Shown: positions 51,095-57,234 of the stretch, piece after piece | How positions within the stretch are numbered: position 1 is the first letter of the stretch | How the letters are laid out: every line of letters begins with the position of its first letter | Source: Deltaproteobacteria bacterium | GTDB taxonomy: Bacteria > Myxococcota > SpSt-1050 > JACRCP01 | Length of the DNA stretch: 57,234 bases | Assembly (NCBI GenBank): GCA_016218965.1 | Contig: JACRCP010000030.1 | Coordinates: forward strand, 1 to 57,234 | Direction: 5' to 3' | The notes under the pieces: generated by a model | Database searches by the model: none | What the model was told of the DNA's origin: nothing | Seen by the model: only the letters and a program-made list of their open reading frames with translations | Translations under genes and position numbers: made by a program

Positions 51095-52012
51095 ATGAAA
51101 CGGAAGAACCGAATGACACCTGAAGCAAGGAAACGTCGCAAATACTGGGTCTCCGAACTGGCAAAGCTGAGCGGCTCGTTCGGCGATGACTCGACCAAGA
51201 TGATCGCGGAGCTTCGCGCCGAGATCGGTAAGGACGGGCCCAAGGCCTTGCTTGATCATCTGAGATTGTGCGGTGCAGTGCCCGAACACTACGGGCACGA
51301 TTCCTCGGAAGAGAAGCTGTATTCGAAGTACACCGATGCCATCATTTCCGAGTCGCTGACGGCGATCGGTCTCAAGAGCGCCGTAATCACCGCTCGGGCA
51401 GATGCCGCCGATGTTCAGGCGCGTGGCGGTGGATACTCGCTCGTGGCAGACGCAAAAGCCTTTCGCCTCAGTCGCACCGCGAAGAACCAGAAGGACTTCA
51501 AGGTTCAAGCTATGGACGGCTGGCGCAACGGCCTCGACTACGCCGTTGTAGTCTGTCCGATTTATCAACTTCCGAGCCGTACAAGCCAGATATATCAGCA
51601 GGCGATTGCCCGCAACGTCTGCATTCTCAGTTACTCCCACTTGGCTGCTTTGGTGGGCGTGGCTGAGCGTCGAGGAGGGACGGTGGCGACGAAGGGTTTG
51701 GGCAGCGTGCTGAAGAGGGTCTCTCTGCTGCACCCGAGCAAGAATGCTGCCGACTATTGGCTCGGAATCAACAAGGCGCTTGTGGCCGCCCTGAAAGGCG
51801 ACGTCGATCTTTGGACGGCCGAGAAGACGGCTTCGCTCTCTGCCTTGGGCGTAGCAAAGGATGAAGCGTTGACGTTCCTGCGGGCAGAACGCAACCGTCT
51901 GCTCGGGCTTTCTCACAAGCAAGCACTCGAGGAACTGATTCGCGCTGCGGGGCTCGATTCACGCATTGCGCAGGTCGAGCGCATCGAACACGGCAACCTA
52001 CTTGGAGACTGA
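51095..52012 (+). CDS. HindIII-family type II restriction endonuclease
   Basis: 305 aa from ATG at 51095; ATG 51113 has a better ribosome site (GGAAG) and may be the true start. The central block YSLVADAKAFRLSRTAKNQK with DFKVQAMDGWR is nearly the same as the catalytic region of R.HindIII: the Asp of ADAADVQ plus DAK form the PD-(D/E)xK metal site. Recognition of AAGCTT is therefore likely but not proven. The methyltransferase gene follows four bases later. The region is less G+C-rich than its surroundings and bounded by integron-type core sites, so it is recently acquired. Confidence 0.92.
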   Translation: MKRKNRMTPEARKRRKYWVSELAKLSGSFGDDSTKMIAELRAEIGKDGPKALLDHLRLCGAVPEHYGHDSSEEKLYSKYTDAIISESLTAIGLKSAVITARADAADVQARGGGYSLVADAKAFRLSRTAKNQKDFKVQAMDGWRNGLDYAVVVCPIYQLPSRTSQIYQQAIARNVCILSYSHLAALVGVAERRGGTVATKGLGSVLKRVSLLHPSKNAADYWLGINKALVAALKGDVDLWTAEKTASLSALGVAKDEALTFLRAERNRLLGLSHKQALEELIRAAGLDSRIAQVERIEHGNLLGD

Positions 52013-52016
52013 GTTC

Positions 52017-52955
52017 ATGACACTAAAGTACAGACCGAATTCAGTCGTGGCGACAGACGGTATTGCCGCCGTCCGGGACCTGGAGGCGTCCAGCATTCAC
52101 CTCATCCTGAGCGACATTCCCTACGGCATTGGCGCTGACGAGTGGGACGTTCTTCACAACAACACGAATTCGGCACTTCTGGGGACAAGCCCGGCACAGG
52201 TTAGGGCGGGCGCCGTGTTCCGGCGCAGAGGCAAGCCTCTCAATGGCTGGTCCGAGGCCGATCGCCTGATACCGATCGAGTATCAACGCTGGTGCGAGTC
52301 TTTCGCCGGAGAATGGCTGCGACTCCTCAAACCGGGTGGTTCGGCATTGGTCTTTGCGGGCCGCCGCCTCGCTCATCGCTGCGTCGTCGCATTCGAGGAC
52401 GCTGGGTTTACCTTCAAGGACTCGTTAGCGTGGCTACGCGAATCCGCTCCCCATCGGGCGCAGCGGGTCAGTATCGTGTTTCAAAGGCGTGGCGATGAAG
52501 CAAGCGCGGAGCAATGGGAGGGCTGGAGGGTTGGCAACCTCCGCCCAACGTTCGAACCGATCTTGTGGTTTGTAAAGCCGTATACGATCGGAACAACGAT
52601 CGCGGACAATGTGTTGGCCCACGGCGTTGGCGCCTTTAACGAGCAGGCATTCGTACGTTACGAGCAAGTACCGGATAACGTACTGAGGTCTGGCTTTGCG
52701 AAGGGCGAGGGGGGGCACCATGTCGCGCAGAAGCCGGTCAAGTTACTTCGAGCACTGATCGAGTTGACAACTTTACCGGGGCAAATTGTCCTCGACCCGT
52801 TCTGCGGCAGCGGTTCCACCCTCATCGCGGCAAAATCGGCCGGCAGAGAATACCTAGGATTTGAAGTTGATCCTGAGGCGGTCAAGGTGGCGAAGGAACG
52901 TCTTGCTCCAGACATGTTCGAGGCAGCAGCCATGCGCGAAGAGTATGGCGCCTAA
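52017..52955 (+). CDS. HindIII-type adenine DNA methyltransferase
   Basis: 312 aa from ATG at 52017. Catalytic motif IV DIPYG (a DPPY variant, near residue 32) precedes the SAM-binding motif I LDPFCGSGSTLIAAKSAGREYLG (given here only as DPFCGSGST, near 259). That order is the beta class of amino-methyltransferases, to which M.HindIII belongs. HHVAQKPVKLLRALI is the motif X-like block. It protects the host from the endonuclease encoded just upstream. Its TAA stop lies inside the GCCTAAC core at the cassette end. Confidence 0.93.
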   Translation: MTLKYRPNSVVATDGIAAVRDLEASSIHLILSDIPYGIGADEWDVLHNNTNSALLGTSPAQVRAGAVFRRRGKPLNGWSEADRLIPIEYQRWCESFAGEWLRLLKPGGSALVFAGRRLAHRCVVAFEDAGFTFKDSLAWLRESAPHRAQRVSIVFQRRGDEASAEQWEGWRVGNLRPTFEPILWFVKPYTIGTTIADNVLAHGVGAFNEQAFVRYEQVPDNVLRSGFAKGEGGHHVAQKPVKLLRALIELTTLPGQIVLDPFCGSGSTLIAAKSAGREYLGFEVDPEAVKVAKERLAPDMFEAAAMREEYGA

Positions 52956-52963
52956 CGTTAGGC
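52950..52963. other. Collapsed attC junction (GCCTAAC/GTTAGGC)
   Basis: The right core GCCTAAC (RYYYAAC) directly abuts the next GTTAGGC (GTTRRRY), forming a perfect palindrome with no stem between. A normal attC has 45 or more bases here. Confidence 0.6.
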
Positions 52964-53008
52964 GACATCCGATGAACGGATCCAAGGACAGCGTCGGCGA
53001 CTTGCTCC

Positions 53009-53644
53009 GTGAGTTCTACGGCACGTTCGGGGGAGATCGCCATCCTACGGGCAGCCCTCAGCGATGATTTGGCCCGCCGCCAACTCCGCGAGTGCCGCGC
53101 GCTGCTCGAAGACTTGGCAACGCGGCTCACGAGCGAAGAACTGCTGCGGGAGCTATGCGGGATCCCACTTCCGGTCGGCCGGAGCGTGGAAGATCTTTCC
53201 AGCGGCGTTTTCTGGTTTGCCTTGGCCGGGAGCCTCGACCGGCGAGAAGGCGGGCTGCCTGTAACGCCCCTCGATGCGAAGCTAGATCTTTCGCTTCCGC
53301 TCAAGGTGCAGATGACCGTTCAAGGCTCGCTCGTCCTGCGGCTCCACGTTCCTCTGGTCTACATGCGCGAGGGGGTTCTCGCTGACATGATCGCGGCGAG
53401 CGCCCGAGCCGGCGGGCCGTGTTCCGGCCGGGTCAGGAAGCTGCTCAATTCAGACTTCGTGCGTCGGGTGCGCAACGCGCTGTCGCACGGCTCATTCTCG
53501 CCATGTGTAGCGGGGCTCGTCTTCCGCGACGACGATGGCGCAGTCGTTGCGACGCCTGGCTTGTTGAACTGGCTCTGCACATGGTTGATGCTCATACAGC
53601 TTCAAGCGCTGGCCGCCGGTGCAAGGAGTCCACATGTCGCCTAA
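53009..53644 (+). CDS. Cassette-borne HEPN-like protein
   Basis: 211 aa from GTG at 53009. Helical, with RRVRNALSHGSF near residue 155; RNALSH fits the R-x4-H motif of HEPN RNases, and GLVFRDDDG follows as in apea/HEPN-type proteins. An ATG at 52972 in another frame reads MNGSKDSVGDLLREFYGTFGG up to the GGGGG run at 53029-53033. Removing one G would join it to this frame and give a natural N-terminus, so the annotated start may be an artefact of a frameshift. The stop TAA lies inside the attC core. Confidence 0.6.
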   Translation: MSSTARSGEIAILRAALSDDLARRQLRECRALLEDLATRLTSEELLRELCGIPLPVGRSVEDLSSGVFWFALAGSLDRREGGLPVTPLDAKLDLSLPLKVQMTVQGSLVLRLHVPLVYMREGVLADMIAASARAGGPCSGRVRKLLNSDFVRRVRNALSHGSFSPCVAGLVFRDDDGAVVATPGLLNWLCTWLMLIQLQALAAGARSPHVA

Positions 53645-53698
53645 CAACTGCATGCAGCGGACGGCGCTGCGCGCCGCCGCTGATGCCGAGCGTTGGCC
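53639..53698 (+). other. Integron attC recombination site
   Basis: 60 bp from GCCTAAC (53639-53645) to GTTGGCC (53692-53698). The inner arms CAGCGG-A-CGGCGC and GCGCCGCCGCTG pair with a single unpaired A, the extrahelical base that integrases use, and the outer cores pair partly. The last core deviates from GTTRRRY at one base. Confidence 0.75.
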
Positions 53699-53898
53699 GA
53701 ATCCATCTCTCCCCAGAGGGCGACTCTTGCGTACTGTCTACGCCACCGTGTTGGACCAGTCCGGTAACAAGTACAGACCGGACCGCACGTCGGGCGGTCC
53801 TTATTGTAGGGGGCGGCGGGTCTGTCGAAAAATTGCCCATTCGCCAATCCGCGGTACACTTCTCCTAATGCCAGAAGAAGGAGGCCCTTCTTGGCCGC

Positions 53899-53926
53899 TT
53901 CAAGCCTTCAGCTATCAGCTATCAAG
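53899..53926. repeat. Heptanucleotide tandem repeat, 4 units
   Basis: ttcaagc, cttcagc, tatcagc, tatcaag, just upstream of the Sel1-like gene. Confidence 0.8.
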
Positions 53927-53950
53927 TTTCCGACGCAGGGCAGGCCGGAC

Positions 53951-54247
53951 GTGGGCAACAGGGCCACGGCAGAGGAAATGTACCAACTTGGCCTGTTCCA
54001 TCTGGCCGGCGACGCGCTTCCGGCGACGTTGACGCTCGGGGTGGCGTACCTGAAGCGCGCGGCGGGGATGGGGCATGTGGGGGCGCACTTTGAGCTTGGG
54101 CAGGCGTATCGGTTCGGGCGAGGCGTGGACGAAGATATGGATACGGCATGGGCCTGTTACCTGTTCGCCGCGACGCACGGGCACGCCGGGGCGGCGATGG
54201 TGCTCGCGCACGCCTTCTACTCCCTCGCCCGCGAGTGCCATCCTTAA
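53951..54247 (+). CDS. Small Sel1-like repeat protein
   Basis: 98 aa from GTG at 53951 (upstream TTG at 53891 would be read through a heptamer repeat). Contains Sel1-type helical pairs: EMYQLGLFHLAGD, GVAYLKRAAGMGHVGAHFELGQAYRFGRGV and TAWACYLFAATHGHAGAA. Such repeats mediate protein binding. Short for the family and without a signal peptide. A frameshifted second copy, including 5' flanking sequence, is at 56521-56860. Confidence 0.65.
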   Translation: MGNRATAEEMYQLGLFHLAGDALPATLTLGVAYLKRAAGMGHVGAHFELGQAYRFGRGVDEDMDTAWACYLFAATHGHAGAAMVLAHAFYSLARECHP

Positions 54248-54319
54248 ATATGCGGCCGCGCGAGGGGAGGACGAGCGAGATGATCGAGGCGCAGAAGAGC
54301 GCTGCCGCCGGTACCGGGG

Positions 54320-54860
54320 CGGTGATCTTCGATCGGCGTGAGAGTCCCCCCGAGTCTCGGAGCCGCGATCGACGATGAGCTTGCCGGTTGCCCCGGTTCC
54401 GGCCCGGCGATCGACGGCCTCGCGTGGGCACGGGCGGTCGCCGTGAGCAACGAAGAACGATCGGTGGTCCCCGCAACGCCTCGCCGGGGCGAATGATCAA
54501 CGCACAACACTCGGACGTCCACCAACGTTAACTCGGTGATCGACCATGACCGCGTCGGTTTCCCCCTGTGCGAGACTGGTGATCAACGATCATATGTTGT
54601 CACGTACCCTCACACCTCTCTGGTGAGGGACGTTGAGTAGTCCTGGTTGGGCCTCGCCGGGACTGGTGAGGGACGATCAGTTGTCCTCCTCGACCCTCGC
54701 CCGCACTGGTGATCGACGATCACCTGTTGTCATGTACCCTCACACCTTTTCGGTGAGGGACGTTGAGTAGTCCCGGTCGGGCCTCGGCGGGGCTGGTGAT
54801 CGACGATCACTTGTCGCGATCCACCCTCGACGCGCCAGGTGATCGACGATCAGTCGTCGC
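54320..54860. repeat. Degenerate ~43-bp tandem array with palindromic core
   Basis: At least seven units start at 54578, 54622, 54665, 54718, 54752, 54795 and 54838, with more degenerate units back to about 54320. The core GGTGATCG-A-CGATCACC (best copy at 54718-54734) is an odd dyad. Between cores are sequences such as ttgagtagtcc and taccctcacacct. Median spacing of 43 bp is about four helical turns. It occupies the whole gap between the Sel1-like gene and the helicase body. Confidence 0.75.
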
Positions 54861-56478
54861 GGTCCACAAGATCAAGAGACACGACGTCGTCTTCACCACC
54901 TACGAGACTTTGCGCGACTATCAACTGTCGTTCGGGAAGATAGACTGGGCCGTCACCGTGTTCGATGAGGCGCAGAAGATCAAAAACCCGGCGGCGGCTC
55001 TGACCGACGCGGCCAAAGGGATGAAGAACTCTTTTGTCGTCGCTTTGACGGGGACGCCCGTAGAGAACCGGTTGGCAGATCTTTGGTGCATCGTTGATAC
55101 GGTCCAGCCTGGTTCGCTGCAGACCCTCAAGGAATTCTCGCACGCCTACGAAAAACCAAGCGACGATCAGGACGTCAAACTCGACGAGTTGTATCGGAAA
55201 CTCACGGACGACTCGCCCGGCGTTCCTTGTATGATGTTGCGCCGATTGAAGAGGGAAAAGCTCGACGGACTGCCCGAAATCGAACACGCCCCTGCTGGTT
55301 TCGACAACCTGAGCCCTTGTTACAACGAGGGGCTTGTGCGTTTCATGCCTGATGCGCAGGCGAAGGCCTACGAGGAAGCCATCGAGCTCGGCAGGCGGGC
55401 CGTTGGAGACGGGCAGGGCATCTTGCAGGTGCTCGGCCAACTGAAAACGATATCGTTGCATCCTTACGAGAGGCGGGATGAACCGACGGGCCAGTACATC
55501 AAAGACTCCGCCCGGTTGGCGGCGACCTTCGATTTGCTCGATTCTATACAGCGGCTTGGCGAGAAGGCGCTGATCTTCCTGGAGTCGAGGAAGATGCAGA
55601 AGGTTATTCTGGAAATGCTGAAGGAACGTTACCGTTTCTCAACGCAACCTTTGCTTATCAACGGCGAGGTCTCCGGCGAGGACCGGAAAGCTCGCGTGAA
55701 CCGATTCCAAGCCAAGTCTGGTTTCGACGTGATGGTGCTCTCGCCGAAGGCCGGAGGTGTGGGTCTCACGCTTACCGCGGCGAACCATGTGATTCATCTT
55801 TCGCGTTGGTGGAACCCCGCTGTCGAGGATCAATGTACGGATCGGGCTTACCGGATCGGTCAACGCAAGGGCGTAAAAGTTTACTACCCGATAGCGGTTC
55901 ATCCGACCATCGGCCTCGACAGTTTCGACGTGAAGTTGTCCCAACTGCTTGCGCGGAAACGGTCGCTGTGGCGGAAGGTCCTTCACCCTTCCGCCTTGAT
56001 GGACAACGACATCGACGAACTGTTCGCTTCGACGGTCGAGCGCGTCCCGGCGGAAGAGACAGAGAGGGCGACGGCGCGGGGTTTCGTACTCGATTCGGAT
56101 GCAGACGCGATGGAGCCTCTCCAGTTCGAGAGATGGGTTCTGGAAAAAATCAGGGACCTCGGGTTCGTAATCGATAGCACGCCGCGGACCGGCGACGCGG
56201 GCGCCGACGGCATCGCGATGTCCAAAGACCTGTCCAAGTACCCGAACCTCATCATCCAGGTGAAGCATTCGCAGCGGGGGGCCAATTTGGGCAAGGAATT
56301 CGTCGAGGATGTATTCCGGGCCAAAGACGCATACAAGCTCAAACGACCCGTCAAACTCGTGGTGGTCACGAACGCGCCTGACTTCACAGAGGTCGCGCAC
56401 GAATACGCCAAGAGCGCAGGGATTCTCTGCCTCTCGCGAAGGAACATCGGCGACGCGGCGATGTTGCTAAGGCGATAG
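54763..56478 (+). CDS. N-terminally truncated SNF2 helicase with Mrr-type nuclease domain
   Basis: 571-codon frame; the first 35 codons are read from the 43-bp repeat array, and homology starts at KRHDVVFTTYETLRDYQ (about 54868). Helicase motifs II (FDEAQKIKNP), III (LTGTPVENRLADLW), V (SPKAGGVGLTLTAANHVIHLSRWWNP) and VI (DRAYRIGQ) are present, but the Walker A half is gone, so ATPase function is not expected. The C-terminal 120 residues form a restriction-endonuclease fold with GDAGADGIA and IIQVKHSQ (D...QxK). Such fusions occur in anti-phage systems. Probably a pseudogene with an intact nuclease domain. Confidence 0.75.
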   Translation: MSSPGRASAGLVIDDHLSRSTLDAPGDRRSVVAVHKIKRHDVVFTTYETLRDYQLSFGKIDWAVTVFDEAQKIKNPAAALTDAAKGMKNSFVVALTGTPVENRLADLWCIVDTVQPGSLQTLKEFSHAYEKPSDDQDVKLDELYRKLTDDSPGVPCMMLRRLKREKLDGLPEIEHAPAGFDNLSPCYNEGLVRFMPDAQAKAYEEAIELGRRAVGDGQGILQVLGQLKTISLHPYERRDEPTGQYIKDSARLAATFDLLDSIQRLGEKALIFLESRKMQKVILEMLKERYRFSTQPLLINGEVSGEDRKARVNRFQAKSGFDVMVLSPKAGGVGLTLTAANHVIHLSRWWNPAVEDQCTDRAYRIGQRKGVKVYYPIAVHPTIGLDSFDVKLSQLLARKRSLWRKVLHPSALMDNDIDELFASTVERVPAEETERATARGFVLDSDADAMEPLQFERWVLEKIRDLGFVIDSTPRTGDAGADGIAMSKDLSKYPNLIIQVKHSQRGANLGKEFVEDVFRAKDAYKLKRPVKLVVVTNAPDFTEVAHEYAKSAGILCLSRRNIGDAAMLLRR

Positions 56479-56520
56479 ATCTAGAAAGGCTCACCGCTCC
56501 GCCATCGTCCTGCCGAAAAA

Positions 56521-56860
56521 TTGCCCTCCCCTCCAATCGCGGAACACTCAAAGGGAAGCCGGACGGAGGGCCGTCTTGTCTGTGTGTCGCCAGCCTTCAA
56601 GGGGGTCATCAGCTTCGAACCATCGGTTGACAGCCGGACCTGCCAGCCGACGGATGCCGAAAAGGCAGAGGAGTTCCATCAGCTCGGCCTCACGCACATG
56701 GAAGGCGAGGCCATGCCGGCGACGTACTCGCTCGGAGTGGCCTGCCTCAAGCGCGCCGCCTCGTTGGGCCACCCCGGGAGCGCACTTTGAGCTTGGGCAG
56801 GCGTACCGGTTCGGCCGAGGCGTCGCCGAGGACATGGACATGACGTGGATGCACACCTAA
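56521..56860 (+). pseudogene. Frameshifted duplicate of the Sel1-like gene
   Basis: HQLGLTHMEGEAMPATYSLGVACLKRAASLGHPG matches the intact copy (only short blocks such as LGVACLKRAA are quoted as evidence). One extra base near 56779 then shifts the frame; the next frame continues AHFELGQAYRFGRGVAEDMD. A heptamer repeat cuts off the end. The 5' flank (gaaaaattgccc) is duplicated too. Confidence 0.7.
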
Positions 56861-56861
56861 G

Positions 56862-56929
56862 AGCCGTCAGCCGTCAGCTATCAGCTTCCAACCTTCAGAC
56901 AGTGGCCGTCCAGCGGTCAGCTTTCAGCC
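56862..56929. repeat. Heptanucleotide tandem repeat, about 9 units
   Basis: agccgtc (x2), agctatc, agcttcc, aaccttc, agacagt, ggccgtc, then after one extra base agcggtc, agctttc. Directly follows the Sel1 pseudogene. Confidence 0.85.
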
Positions 56930-57012
56930 AAGGCCTTGGGCATGGGTCTGACTACTTTGAAGAGAAAGCTTCGGGCATGGGGGGTCATCACCGAAAACCG
57001 TGTTCGAACGGT

Positions 57013-57234
57013 CTGATGACTCTACAGAGACTTGAATCGCCAAAAAAAAACGTCTTGATGATCCTACAGGCATCGCGAACCGCCGTTCCAAGCTCCAAGT
57101 GTCTTGATGGTCCTACATGCCCTCCGACCCCGCGTGCCCGGGTCTCTTGAGGGTCCTCAGTGCCTCCGCTTCGGGCGTTCGAAGTGCCTTGATGCTCCTC
57201 AGCGGACTTGGACGCGGGTTTCCAGGTCTCTTGA
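57013..57234. repeat. Second ~43-bp tandem array, running off the window
   Basis: Copies of a core like CTTGATGGTCCTCAGTGC start at about 57013 (weak), 57054, 57103, 57146, 57188 and 57230, spaced 49, 43, 42 and 42 bp. No gene is visible in 56930-57234. The array continues beyond the window edge. Confidence 0.65.

Noticed and set aside
52041..52376. Antisense frame over the methyltransferase gene
   Set aside because: Methyltransferase motifs IV and I are in the plus frame; the antisense frame has no family similarity.
57013..57234. CRISPR array
   Set aside because: Unit cores are degenerate (several substitutions each), spacing varies 42-49 bp and no cas gene is present. The same reasoning applies to the 54320-54860 array.

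Overview
The window is GC-rich DNA from a Gram-negative bacterium. It encodes many lipoproteins, an outer-membrane barrel protein, a Sec translocase operon and a lytic transglycosylase. The secreted proteins (Cys-rich lipoprotein, Kelch lipoprotein, metalloprotease with Asp/Gly calcium-type inserts), the MoxR/VWA pair and a PilZ remnant point to Myxococcota or another deltaproteobacterial-type lineage. That assignment is an inference: no rRNA or tRNA gene was seen.

Layout. 1-2.8 kb (minus): RlmN-like radical SAM gene cut by the window edge, then an isochorismatase-like hydrolase translationally coupled to a thioredoxin-reductase-like flavoprotein. 2.8-17.9 kb: envelope and surface genes, namely a barrel protein plus a 1517-aa metzincin lipoprotein, a hypothetical protein, divergent Cys-rich and 12-repeat Kelch lipoproteins, a small conserved protein, a VWA lipoprotein and a pair of small membrane proteins. 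18-23.3 kb: serine hydrolase, priA and def. 23.3-26 kb: gene debris and two toxin-antitoxin-like loci (MNT with truncated HEPN; a DUF6036-type pair). 26-31.3 kb: enoyl-CoA hydratase, cyclophilin, M29-like peptidase, a hypothetical protein and a VWA protein, with three palindromic intergenic elements. 31.3-39.5 kb (minus): MoxR ATPase next to a long, tightly packed operon encoding a Tim44-like/zinc-ribbon/TerB protein, a dienoyl-CoA-isomerase-like crotonase, SpeD, two DUF4178 proteins with zinc ribbons, a small exported protein, DUF350 and a membrane-anchored spermidine synthase. 39.6-50.5 kb: flavodoxin-like reductase, COG4087 HAD protein, DUF2891 lipoprotein, yajC-secD-secF-recJ, phasin-like protein, SLT transglycosylase, glycosyltransferase and dtd. 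50.7-57.2 kb: accessory DNA with a broken PilZ gene, a HindIII-type restriction-modification pair and a HEPN-like gene bounded by integron-type attC sequences, duplicated Sel1 genes, two arrays of about 43-bp repeats and a truncated SNF2-Mrr gene.

The most interesting items are (i) the SpeD/SpeE/DUF350/DUF4178/Tim44-TerB operon, which looks like a membrane-associated polyamine system; (ii) the HindIII-family restriction-modification pair carried as a gene cassette; (iii) an array of dyad-containing repeats spaced about four DNA helical turns apart and fused to a beheaded helicase-nuclease gene; and (iv) degenerate heptanucleotide tandem repeats at about a dozen places, several inserted in frame inside conserved genes (priA, DUF2891, a glycosyltransferase).
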